Assembly (NCBI GenBank): GCA_947561395.2
Contig: OX387190.1
Location: forward strand, 29,134,858 to 29,198,857
Reading direction: 5' to 3'
Length of the DNA: 64,000 nt
Origin: Buxus sempervirens
Taxonomy: Eukaryota > Streptophyta > Magnoliopsida > Buxales > Buxaceae
Numbering within the stretch: the stretch's first letter is position 1; the number at the start of each line of letters is the position of its first letter. The notes below the pieces were generated by a model, which was not told where the DNA came from, searched no databases, and worked only from the letters and a program-made list of their open reading frames with translations. The position numbers and the translations under genes were made by a program. Positions 49,750 through 61,542 of this stretch are shown here, piece after piece.

Positions 49750-50426
49750 TATCTAAATCCTAGTATACCCATATAAATTACACAATTAGCTTTTTTCTTT
49801 TATTAATTAGCAACCAAGTGTTAGCTATTGAGCACATCAGCAATGAAGGGACTGAACCTTAGTGTTAAAATAGACAAGGGCCATCATAATGGATTGATAA
49901 ATTTATTGGTTAGCTTGGTACTCTTTGGCTTAGCAATTATTTTCTTGAATTTTTCCAAGGCCATCCAACTATTTGGCTCTCTCTGGGAAAAAGAAAAGAA
50001 ACTCTCTCTTATCTTTTGGGGTTATAAGATATCCTTGCACAAAACTGAATATCATAAACAAAAGGAATTATTTGCAGTCATCTTGAGATTTTGGAGGATA
50101 ATAAACATAAAATCAACACCAGCAAAGGGGTTGGAGTCCAGAAAACTCAAAGAGATGTTCATGTCTTTAATCTAATAGTAATCAAATCCATATCAGTAAG
50201 AGTTATCAGAAATGCCTCTCCAGGAAATGTTTCCATGTTAACTCAAATATATTTATATATTGTATCTTAATGACATGGGCTATTGAACCCAAATTACAAT
50301 GAATCAATGATTATGATTATTTCCCCAAAGCCTATCAATGGTAGTATTAAGATCCTAAATGCAAGTATGACATTGAATAATAAAACAAGCATCTTTGCTT
50401 TTTCATTAGCAAGAATCTCCATTAAT
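49750..50426. other. Intergenic, downstream flank of the bHLH gene
   Basis: It contains a 115-codon plus-strand frame (49828-50175) without domain, splice signals or homology that I know. The right part probably holds the 3' UTR of the bHLH gene. Confidence 0.4.
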
Positions 50427-51373
50427 CTAGATACCCTTTATTATTTCTAGCAAGGACTCTCTGATTTTCTCAGCTTCAATCATCTCATTATGAGATCCCT
50501 GCAACACAGACAAAAATCAAAGTTGATCTTTTGAGTACTACACAGAAGGGTGCATTGAGGTTTTTTTGGTATAACATAATCTTACCTCAACACAAAAGCA
50601 ATTCAGAACTATTCCTTTGGAGGTAGTGACATTACTGTCTGTGACTTCAAAGCCAAGAGTATTTATAGCCTCAATCAATTTAGTGAATCCACCTTTCCTG
50701 TTCTCACACATTATCTTTATCCATAATTTGTTCCCATCAATTGGAATCACTGTAACATCTGCCTGCAAACAATAATCATAATCCAAGCATACCAATTTAA
50801 GTAACTTCCAAAAGAGAGAAAAGAAAAAGGAAAAAAAATAGGAACTCCTAATGGGATTAACCTCTATCTTGAATTTTCCCATTACTTGTGTATTATCAAA
50901 TTCTTCACTCCCTGGCTTTTCTTCCTCTGGCTCGTCACACGATGACAATGCTTCCATTTGTAGAAGCTGCTCACCATAACCCTTAACTTGGTCTTGCAGC
51001 TCCTCAATGTAGTCGATCGCATCATCGATAATGGTTGCTTTAGTCATCTAAGATGAAAAAAAAAAAGTCAGAATTGAACATTTAAACAGATGAAGAGGTA
51101 GAATTTCATGAATATTAAACTAGACCAAGCAACTTGAACTAAGGGGAAAAATCAAAATAAAGAGATTAATATGATTACATTTGTGATGTTTGGAACTACT
51201 GCTCGTAAAGCCATTAGCCTATCATTAAGTTTCTTTCGCCTTCTCCTCTCTGGTTCAAGGTTTTTTGACTTGAAATTCCCATCATTACTGTATCTTCCCT
51301 TGCTTCCCCCTTTTTTATCTCCCATTTCTTCGACTGTATAGAACCCATCAGCATTAGAATAATCAAGACTCAT
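50427..51373 (-). CDS. DYT1: bHLH transcription factor, DYT1-like
   Basis: DYT1 (bHLH22) drives tapetum development in the anther, acting upstream of TDF1, AMS and MS188 and pairing with bHLH10/89/91. Four exons, 51179-51373, 50862-51047, 50586-50762 and 50427-50498, are all in phase 0 and give 209 residues (Arabidopsis DYT1 has about 207). The bHLH starts SKNLEPERRRRKKLNDRL (residues about 36-53): Glu42 and Arg46 for E-box contact are present, with Asn38 in the usual His place as in DYT1. Helix 2 is MTKATIIDDAIDYIEELQDQ. After an acidic linker comes an ACT-like domain, from VTVIPIDGNKLWIKIMCENR to GIVLNCFCVE. Exon 4 ends with ESLLEIIKGI. DYT1 is the best match by the NFKSKNLE...NMTKA pattern. 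Orthology to DYT1 rather than a sister is likely, not proven. Confidence 0.88.
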
Positions 51374-53143
51374 TACTGCAAAATTTCAGTAACAATTCTA
51401 GAGAGAGGGAAAGACAGAGAGAACTTGAGGTGGGGGAGATTGGTCATGCAATTTATTCTCACAGAAGGGATATTTATTTGGTAGAGAAAGACAGGGAAGA
51501 ACAAAGAAGGACCAGAATCTCTTGAGGGAATGTGGTTAGTTGGGACTGTTGTACTATTCCCATGATCACAGTTCATTGGTTTTGAAAAGGCTCTTTTGCA
51601 TGGGAAAGGGATGCATGTTAATTATTGTCTCCCATTGAGCCTTTGCCCTTCAATTGACAAGATCCTTGCAACCAAACCAATACACATTAAAGTACACCAT
51701 TTAACTTTGGGTTCCAATTCTCTTGACTAGGATCATGATGGCTGAAATTTTTTTTTATTTTTTTATTTTAGACCTCCAATTTTAGAAATAAAAATTTAGA
51801 AGGTTTTACTTGCTACTGAGACTAAATGAGAAGAAATGGTTCTGATTTATTATCTATTATTCAAATTAGTTTTATGAATCTCTTTTCCCAGTCCAGCAAT
51901 GAAAGTTAGTGCGTTAAAATTATTGCATTTTTCAAGCAAAATAAAATTTCTTTCTTTTTCTTCAAAAGAAAATTTGTATGTTTTTTGTTCTCATATCTTT
52001 GTGGTTATTCTTGTTGGAGTGGAAGTACAAAAGTGTGAGGAAAGTTGTTAGGAAAGAATATTCACCTTGTAGGCTTGTACTTAAAAATTTTTCAGTATCC
52101 CCTTCCATTATTTTTTTATTTTTTGTACTTGGGAATTTAGAACAGGCTGTATTATTCCTAGCATGTCTCTGAATTTCATCATAGACTTCATGAAATTCTG
52201 TTCTTGATCAAGGTATCAAAGCCGGACTTAATTTTGTAGCTAACTTAATACAACTTAGTATGATTAATATCAATTATTATGTTCTTTAAAGACCAAAATT
52301 TTTAAAATATTCACCCACATATATCTTGTCAAACTTCACTATGACTTGACTGGGGTATCATGATTTTCATTTTAATTTTATTTCATTTTTAGGTTGTTCT
52401 GCTCATATTTTGAGAAGGTTCTTTACCTTAAACCTAACAAGATGAAAATGAAAAAAAAAATTGGTAGAAGCTTTGATTCCATATTATGAAGATGAAAATG
52501 TTTACAGAGCTTAAAGAAGTAAATATGATTTAAGTTCCTTGGCCCATGTAAAGTATAAATTTGTTAATACGCATCCAAACCCAACCAGAGCTCAGCAAAT
52601 TGAAAGCTCTATCCCTTGTATGCCGTTTGCATAGAAAACCTGTACGAGTTAGATCCTTAACTTATAATTAGTTCAAATCATCGTCATCCCAATCATCCCA
52701 ATTCCCACCAAAGAAGGGTCAGTGAAATCATAATTTTGCCTAGTTTATGATTAGTAATGCAGATGGGGTCGTAAGCAGCTGTCAACGATTGCTCCTGACG
52801 GGGCACTTCAAGACTCCACTCGAATTGCTAGATGTATGCCATAATACTAAACTAAACAAGAGCATTTTGAAGCAATAGCATAAGTTGCAATAAAAGAAGA
52901 AAAAATTTATTGAAGTTTCAAGATGCAGGTTTAATTTAGTAGTTCTCTACTAGAACAGATAAATATTTAAATGCTATAAATCATCTTAAAATCTAAGAGC
53001 CATTTCAGATATGTTTATACTCATTCATATATGTTTATAATCGAACAAAATTTTTTAGGAAAAAAAAAACTCAGAACAAAAAATTGATGAGGGGACGAAA
53101 AGTAGTCAACATTTTGAAGGGGCTTTTGTAGGGAGATATTCAT
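51374..53143. other. Intergenic between DYT1-like and HISN4
   Basis: Holds the promoter of the bHLH gene (51374-about 51700, with ga-rich leader) and AT-rich spacer. No further gene recognised; the 64-codon frame at 51978-52172 has no motif. Confidence 0.4.
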
Positions 53144-56100
53144 TCACATTCTGACTTCTATTCCTTCATTGAATAAATGATCTTTCACTGATTGAATGGG
53201 TACCTGCAATTCAGTAAAGAGATCATTTTTAGCAGACAGGCAGCCACAGTTTAATCTACATAAACTATATTTTACAATTCTGAAACATGAAGTGAATGGA
53301 CCTTTCTTGGTCGGTTGCCTACTATGACCTTCAAAATGGAATGTAAGATCCATTTACGAGTAAAGATGATTCAAGAGTTCACTAGATGTAACAGGACTTT
53401 CTTGAGACAATTACAAAGATGTTCATCATAAAGAAATGAAAATGGTATGCATGCAAGATTTTGCAATGTTACCGGGAATAATAAAAGGGAGAGAAGGCCG
53501 CATAATATTGTTTGAATAATCAAGCAACTGAATAGTAATAACAATTAGATATATATGAAGGCCGCATAATATTGTTTGATGAAGGTACTCAGACGATAGT
53601 CCGGTCATAAAAATAGATAAAACCTAAAAGCAAATACCACAATTTTATTATACTATAATATATAAAATTAAAAACAAATACGAAGTAAAAAACAAAGAGT
53701 TTTTCCCACTAAATTTAAAAGATATATAAAAATTAAGGGTTATGGCATTGGTTCAATCACTTCTAAAATTGAAAATCTCAAGGTACACTTGCGGAATTTT
53801 CGGTTCACAAGCATATAGTTTTTCAATATTTTAACCAGCTTCCAGTTCAACTTACAAGTTACATGCTTAAAAGAAGAGAAGTGGGCAGTTCTACACTATC
53901 TTCTATCGTAATTATTTGTGTTTCAATTGACTAGCATTAACAGATCACCCCTATTTATTTTTAATATTGTATTAATTTGGATTATGGCTAAATAAACAAA
54001 ATCAAAATGACCATGCATTCGTCAGTTCTAAATATAAAACTAAGTCTCTCAAATCAAGAAAATTCGAGTTTCAAGTATACCTCCATGTTTTGATATTATG
54101 GGCATTAGAAACCTTAATTATTTTACTCTGTCATCTCTTTCTTGCTTTTGGGGTGGTAGGACAGGTTTGCGAACTTGGGACTTGGTTGGCATTAATGTAT
54201 GGGTTTTTGTGAAGACTAACAGAAGTTTCCTTCATGTATCTCAAACCCACTTGTTTTAAAAAAAATTATTCACGTGTCAGTGGATCTATCCAGCTTTAAC
54301 TCTTAACCCCACGGAAGTAGCACAACATAGGCTGTAGTATTTATCTTGAGGTTACAAAACAGCACATTAAGCTCAGGTTACATGGTATATACAAAATAAC
54401 ATAATTAGTCCAAACTCCTTTATGCATTTTGTCATTCAACTCAATGGATTAGTGAATATTGCAGCCTTTGGTGGAAAAAAGAATATAACATATCGATGAA
54501 CATAAATCTGATTCAAATAAGTTAGAAGGTTTGAAGTATTGCTATTATTATTCGACCACTTCTTCAAGTGGTCTTTAAGACAAGGTATTGTCTGATGAAG
54601 CAGTCCTTTGTTTTGCAATAGAGACTCTTTTCATGCAGGAGGAGAAACCTTTCTTTCCTTCTGGCTAGTTGTAAGTTACACTAACCTATCAAAAGAAAAT
54701 TCTGAAATTTTTGCTGACTTATTGCATTATAATAGCTGTTAAGACAATTACAACATAAAATGAAGATGAGGGCTTAGTAAGCAGGATTTAATGTTATGTC
54801 CAAGCAATGCCAAATAGCTGCCTCTAATTCCATGAGGTGGGAAACTAAAGAAGAATTAATTCAAATGATTGGGTCCTAGTGAAAATAGAAGGCTATGCAA
54901 AGAAGGAAAAGCTGAAAAGGAAATGCATCAAGGTGGTAAAATTGATAAGCAGATGAAGAAAAAAAAGGCATTAAAGAAGAATACAGGTTTAGGTAAAATG
55001 GAATAGTAGGATGATGCTTGGATTATGATTACATTTATCTTCATCAGCATCTAAAGAAAAATACACGACCAAAGGATTATATCTTGGAAAAAGGAGAAAC
55101 GAAATACCTCATTCCGATGGAAAATTCCCGCAGCAAGAGCAGCAGTCGCATTTGTTTTCATAAAAACCTCTGAGAAGTGTTCAACTGCCCCCGCACCACT
55201 ACTAGCTATTACAGGGATACTCACAGCATCAGAAATCAGCCTTATCAGGTCTATATCAAATCCTTTTCCTTGACCTGCAACAGCAACAGGTAAGCCTTCA
55301 ATCCGAGAAACAAACTACTCCAGCAAAATCAGGGAATACTATCCATTAATGCATACAATTTCTACATCAGGAAACCCTTTCTACTAGTGAAAGGTGACAA
55401 ACGGATGAAGGGATGCTCTCTATTAGTGCATGATATTTCCCATCCCAAGACATATCAAATTATGGAATCCTTTCCTTTGGTGGAAAGATCACAATTTTAC
55501 TTCACTAAGAATCCAAAAGGTAACCATGGATTTACAAAATTCTTCACATATGCAAGGAGAGAATAACAACAGAAAAAGCCAACTTCGTACTTAATTGAAA
55601 AGATCAAAAAGTGTATATAAACACAATCAACTCCTGAACATGATGAAAGAAATATGAGTATCTAACAATCAGGTATCAATTTTCCATTTTTTTTTTCAAT
55701 TTTTATATTTATTTTCCGGTAAAATTTATTTTCTTTTTTTGAATGTTATGGTTTCAAACTGAGTTCTTGACCATGCCAATAATATTAATTATTCTCATTA
55801 ATCTGAGTCAATACCGACACAAATGCTAGGATTGCCTTGATATTCCAAAGAAAATGAAAATGGAAAAAAGAACGCTACTGGCAAGGTTAAAGGAGGCAAA
55901 GCTGAAGGGCTTCACAAACTTGGTGATGGAAGGAGATTCACAAACAGTAATTTCTTGGCTTGTTAATGGATGTGTTGGCCCTTGGTCTCCTGCACATTTG
56001 ACTTGTTTGGCAAGGTTCTTGGCTAGTGGCTTGAATTCCTCATTCCACCACTTGCCAAGGTCTGCTAACAAATTGGCTAGGGAAGAAGGTATTAGAACCT

Positions 56101-59100
56101 CTTATTTTTCTGGTATCCCGGAAGATATGTAAGGTGTAATATGTTCTAGGTTTGTGTAAGATTTAGGTTCAGTTTACCCTCTGCTGTACCCTTTATCTTT
56201 CTCTATTTAATTCAATAGCAATTTCCATCATTAGAGAGAGAGAGAGAGAGAGAGAGAGAGTGTAGTAGCCCGTTTTTCAATGGAATACCAGCCACATGTG
56301 GACCACATGCTCAAATCATTTTAGGATAGGCTTTAGTTAAAAGTTTTAAATCCTTCATGGAAGTACGGTTTGGAATTAATGAGCGAGAAAAGCAGTTTAC
56401 CATCACAATCAATACAGTTAAGTAGTATTTCACCAGCTCCCAACTCTTCAACAGCATTTGCAAGCTCATAAGCTCCAATTGGTCGACCCTCCCGTCCACC
56501 ATTAACCTTACATTAATAAGAAGGAAATTTTTATGATGATGTGTAAAAAGAAATTCTCAAAGTATGTAAATGAAAATTCTCTAATTTCAAATAATTATTC
56601 AGAATCAAGAACAAGAAACTCAAGGTTATGCAATGCAGGATATATAGACTGCTGATTTTGCAGCTTGGAATTTGAAGAGCACCAGCATTTGAAGTTATCC
56701 AGGGCAACATCTTCAACGCATATCTTGGAAAGGATAGATTTAAATGTGGCAGAGCACATTCTTTGCTTCAAAGCCTTACAGTTTTTGAAAATTATTTCTC
56801 CAGTACATCAAGGTAGAAAAGCAACATGCAGACAACCAAAATTTGTAAAAAAAGAACTTCCAAGAACAGATATTATAAATGAAAAAATGTTGAAAATGAA
56901 ATAATTAAAAAAAAGGGCAAATACCCAATTGATAAGAGTGGACAATAACTATTTAGTTCTAAAATAAGGCAGCTGGTTACCATAAATGTCATCTAAATGA
57001 CAACAATCCATGAGCACGAAATCTTTAAAATATTCGCTCAAGACCCTAACATCCATCTAAGAGCAATGGATTGGATTAGGGCTGGCAATGGGTCGGATAT
57101 ATATCCGAATCCAATCCGAAATTGGCAAATCCGATCCGAAATCTAAGATCCATGGTTCGAATACGGATCTGAAATCTAAGATCCGAAAAAATTCGAATTC
57201 AAATACGAATATACATATATCCAATCCAAATAGGATCCGACCGAAATCATATATATCCTATACATAAACCTAGAGCAGACATTGGTTAAACTGTACACCA
57301 TTTATAAACTACGGTTGAACCATCATAACTAAAACCAAAAACCTTTAGAGAACGATTTGCCCTAAATCTAAACTTTATCTCCTCTTTGTCGCTGCCACCC
57401 TCCGACGACTGGTACATGCAAACCCACTTAAAAAACCAATTCCAAAACCCCCTATTTTGCTCTGAAATTCCATTGTCCAAAACAGGCCGGTTGTTCTAAG
57501 TTTCAAGTACGATTTTTTTTGTCAATCGCTCAATATCTACTATTGCGTGGTGCTTCAAATTTGAAGTTCAAACCCATTTCTCATGTAAATCCCTCTCTGA
57601 GTAAGGCTAGCAATGAGTGGGATATATATCCGAATTTGATCCGAAACCGAAATTGGGGAATTAAAATATAGGATTTAAATCCGTGGTTCGAATACGGATC
57701 TGAAATCTAAGATCCGATAAAATTCGGATTCAAATACGAATATACATATATCCGATCCGTATTCGACCGATTGCCACCCCTAGATTGGACTATTTACAAA
57801 ATAGTCAGTTCAATCAACCAATCTTACGTGACAAACTGTAACAAATTATTTTTGCTGCATCATGTATCCAGTCCAGTGTTTATAGTTTCGGCACAAAAAT
57901 TTATATGTACATGAAAATATAAAATGCATACCGTGCATTGGTACCAAGCATATTCTTCTCCATTTGGACCTAAAATAAATATTAAAGAAGTGGAAGTGAA
58001 GTTATTGGTAAAATCTACACAGTGACTATAACTGTCTGGAGATAATACCAACACATAAACAGTGTAAGAACAATCCTAAGAAGCAACATAGACACTGAGA
58101 TGGGTGGCTTACCTGGGTTCGTAACTCTCACGGTCTTGAACTCCACATTACTAGGATTCTTGAGGTAAACTCTGCGGGGATCAATACTTACAACCACTGC
58201 CTGCAAAAGAGGTATCATAGTCAACTTTCCAAGACAGCCCTACCATGCAAGTATATTCAACAAAACTACAGATATCACAAACCAATTCATGCTCACCAAT
58301 AATGCCATCAGAACTCCTTAAGTGAAAAGTCTAATTTGAAAACTTGGCACTTTGAAGAACCCACAGGTTTCATAATCCATTTCATTGAAGGGGCAACACA
58401 CAAGGTGGAATTATATTATAGCTTAAAATTCTTTTGTAATTTTCAGTAACACCATTTCAAAAGTTTTCCACCATAGTTGGTTTCTGAAATGGATTTCCCC
58501 TTTTCATTTATTCCCATTTCAAGAATTAGAATCGATAAGAATAATTCATTTCATTGAAGATTAATAAATAAGGTGGATTTATATTGTAGCTTGATATGCT
58601 TTTGTAGTAATTCCTCTTATACTGGTTGTGGGGACTACAACCAGTATTTCAACGACAAAAGAGTGAAAATAATTGGGTGGACAAAGCTGGTTACCTGATT
58701 CCCATAAACTCTTGAAATCTGCTCTAAGCTGCTTTCCCCAGTCTTTACCTTTTAAAAGCAGTTCAAGCTATCAGTATGAGGAACAATAGTAAAGCAACGG
58801 TATTAAAAAAATATTAAATGTAAATATTACATACTCCTGTTCTTATGTATGCTTCGGCAGCATAGACTGCATCACTTCCAATGGAAATCTTATCTGCACC
58901 AGATCTGAAATATTCAGATGCAACTTCCAAACTAGTGTAGTGCCTGAGGAAAGATACATGTATAAAATATGTTAGCCACTTTAAGATATATACTTATATT
59001 TTGAAGGTTAGTGATCATTTATGCATTATATCACCAATATGTTATCAGCATCTTTCTTAAGAAAGTCATTGAAAAGAAAATTGAAAAGAATGTATCAAGC

Positions 59101-61542
59101 ACTTAAAGATTTCTGCAAAACCAAGAAACCAAAATTAGGTTCACGAGGAAGCATTAAAAAGGCACCTGCCATTTCCATCTGTGAAATCTCTTATACCACC
59201 GCCAACTGTTAATGGTACAAATACATTCTCTGACGTGTACCGTAGTACCTGGAAAGCATATTAAATATTTATAGTTAAACAAAAATCAGCAACTATATTG
59301 TTTGTGTCACTAACATATTTATTTGAAAGCAGATTATTTTAAAAAAACAGCACATAGTGATTATGAAATAAGATGAATATAACATATGATAAAAATTTAC
59401 GCATAAAATAGTTGTAATTGCTGAATCACAGACCTGTAACATTGGCAAATCCCCTAGAGGAAAATCACGGAAGCCTGTTATATTCAAAAAACTAACCTGA
59501 AATGAAATATTAATGCCAGAAATAAAATAAAATAAAAATCCCATTTCAATTATGCCATATAAACTTCAAAAGATTCCAAAATCAGGTAGCCATACCTCAT
59601 CAGCCCCATCTTTGTAGTATTTTCCAGCAAGGTCCACTGGCTTCCCAAGGTTTCTGACCTTCAGAAAATCACAGTAATGGAAATTCTTTAAAAATTTGCT
59701 ATGTAATCCAAGAATAATTCTACATCTTTGACCTATATATCCTCGTATAGTTCTGATCAACGAATAATAAAACTTTGATGAATAACTATATTTTTTTTCT
59801 TTCGGTTACTCTTATCCCCCTCCTTTTATATTAATAAGAAAACTCATTCTTCAAGTTATGAAATAAAAATTCCAACAGCTTTCGCTACCCAGAGCTTCCA
59901 GTAATAGTTAAAGATTAATAACTTAATCAACCATGATATCTCTTTTCTGGTTTGTAGACCAATCTAGCAATACCAATGATGATAGGATAAAAGTTAAGCC
60001 TTCTAAATTTTCCAAGTATAAGAGCCACACTGGTCTATGGTCAAAATCATTAGCTGGGTTTGAGGCATGTGAGACAAGTTTCTGTTGCTGTTGTCATCAA
60101 GCACTAAGCCTCAAGGTGAGGATTGGAGTATCCATGAGACATGAATGCAGAGACTCAAATTACCATGATGCTTACACCTCATATGTTTGGCTCATATAAG
60201 GATTATGCTTTACGCCTTGAGGCTCCCTTTATAAATGAGGCTTGAACTTCAAGCATTAAGTGATATTAGCGATCTCGAAACTCACAATAAAAATCAGAAC
60301 TCTGCGCCTTGGATATGAGTACAGAGAGGAATCCTAACTCCAACAGTTTCTTGCCTCAATTAATTTTACTTCTATTTACATACATACTTCAGAGATTTAG
60401 AATCCTCATCCAATCATGGAATTTGACTATCTAGAACATGAATATGCACTTTTAAATCTGTGGATGATATATTTTGACTTTATGTAACTTCTACATTGTA
60501 CCAATTTTTATTGTTATAGCTTATATTTTATGAATTTATTTATTAAATCTTCAATTTGTGCTCAATTGCTCATGCGCTTATGCTTCAAGTTTTGCTAAAT
60601 CAGCACACTGAGCCTCACTCCTAGTACATATATCCATTGAACTAGAGATAGATAACCAATTCAAAAGAATGGATATCGATCGCAAGAGGTTGACATGCGA
60701 TTACACAAACAGGCTTACAGATCATAATCTTAAATTTCACATGCAAGATTTACCATACATGGGGATTCCTATTCCCATCAAAATAACCTGGGATCATAAC
60801 CTTAAATTGCTAATAGTTGGTTCATCAAGCATCATCAATGTCAAAGTGAAACAACATTTCACATTTCACATGCTCAGTTCAGGATATATCAAAAAACTAC
60901 TAATGATAAATTCTTACATGATTCAAGTAGCTCTAACATTAGATTCCTTTCTCGGTTGACTGAATACATTGGAAACACAAAGACCTGGAATGTGGGTATT
61001 TCAAATAGACACTCGATTCTTCTCATGATTCAAGCAGCAAACTTTAATAACACCATAACAATCATTTCATGCTACAATCCAGGAATAAAAAATTTATATT
61101 CTTAATCATACCTCATTCTCCTTTGTATGCTCTCTTACATCATATTGATCTCCTTTGGTTACAACAAGATCACCTTTATCATTTGTCCTCACATCCAGGC
61201 ACGCAATTACCTGGACAAACAAAAAATATGATAATCAAGCATAAGGAACCGGAAAGAAGTTGCTGCAATGTATAAACAAAGAAAATTAACTGAAGGAATT
61301 TATAAAAAGGAAAACAACTATTGAGAAACAGAAATTTCTAGATTCATAGTCTCTTACTCGTTTTGCAAGTTTTGAAGCCTTCCTTTTAGTTGGACTCTGG
61401 GTTACCATGAATTTCAGGTTGTTAAATGATTAAGAGGGAGACTTGAAATTTGTAAGCTGCATATATTTCAGTGGTTCAAATGCTACCTTCACTGAGTGAG
61501 ACTTTGAACATAAGAACCTCCTCAGTATAGAAAGACCAACAT
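53144..61542 (-). CDS. HISN4: Imidazole glycerol phosphate synthase hisHF, chloroplast, 3' part
   Basis: HISN4 fuses a glutaminase (HisH) and a cyclase (HisF) and makes IGP plus AICAR from PRFAR in plastid histidine synthesis. Thirteen exons are visible: 61487-61542, 61358-61396, 61112-61210, 59596-59658, 59434-59496, 59166-59248, 58835-58943, 58695-58748, 58113-58200, 57932-57969, 56401-56506, 55108-55274 and 53144-53203. They total 1,025 nt and close in phase on a TGA, about 340 residues. [11 protein letters not shown] closes the HisH half. HisF begins [15 protein letters not shown], with its catalytic Asp. [10 protein letters not shown] holds the second catalytic Asp, and phosphate-binding loops are seen in [10 protein letters not shown] and [10 protein letters not shown]. 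It ends [19 protein letters not shown]. The HisH exons with the Cys/His/Glu triad must lie right of the window. Introns contain an L1 tail and a hAT element. Confidence 0.95.
53493..53579 (+). repeat. Short direct repeat in a HISN4 intron
   Basis: A 23-bp word, gaaggccgcataatattgtt plus tga, is present at 53493-53515 and again at 53557-53579, with 41 bp between. It is identical in both copies, so the duplication is recent. Confidence 0.85.
55845..56262 (+). mobile_element. L1-type LINE tail (RNase H C-terminal half)
   Basis: The plus strand stays open from 55854 to 56132: [48 protein letters not shown] and KLAREEG. These match the end of plant L1 RNase H domains (EGDS with catalytic Asp, 'HLPRSAN-LA' C-terminal helix). 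An L1-like 3' UTR and a (GA)14 tract follow (56233-56260). It is 5'-truncated, as most LINE copies are, and antisense in a HISN4 intron. It is kin to the copy at 26145-26515. Confidence 0.8.
57077..57782. mobile_element. Non-autonomous hAT element, sister of the H2A-carrying copy
   Basis: Ends TAGGGCTGGCAATGGG and TTGCCACCCCTA, with 8-bp flanks GATTGGAT (57069-57076) and GATTGGAC (57783-57790), 7 of 8 identical. Subterminal sequence and the inner 'gttgaaccat...aaccaaaa...tttgcccta' region match 4812-6079. The left 165 bp are repeated directly near the right end (57603-57781), starting 'aaggctagcaatgagtgg', so a nested or duplicated end is present. No H2A and no transposase. It lies inside a HISN4 intron. 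Confidence 0.85.
58373..58620 (+). repeat. Imperfect direct repeat in a HISN4 intron
   Basis: 'catttcattgaagg' with 'aaggtgga', 'ttatattatagctt' and 'cttttgta' at 58379-58440 is repeated at 58549-58605 with small changes. Spacing is about 170 bp. It appears to be an old local duplication. Confidence 0.6.

Noticed and set aside
49828..50175. 115-codon plus-strand frame
   Set aside because: No domain, no homology that I know, AT-rich composition and no splice or promoter context.
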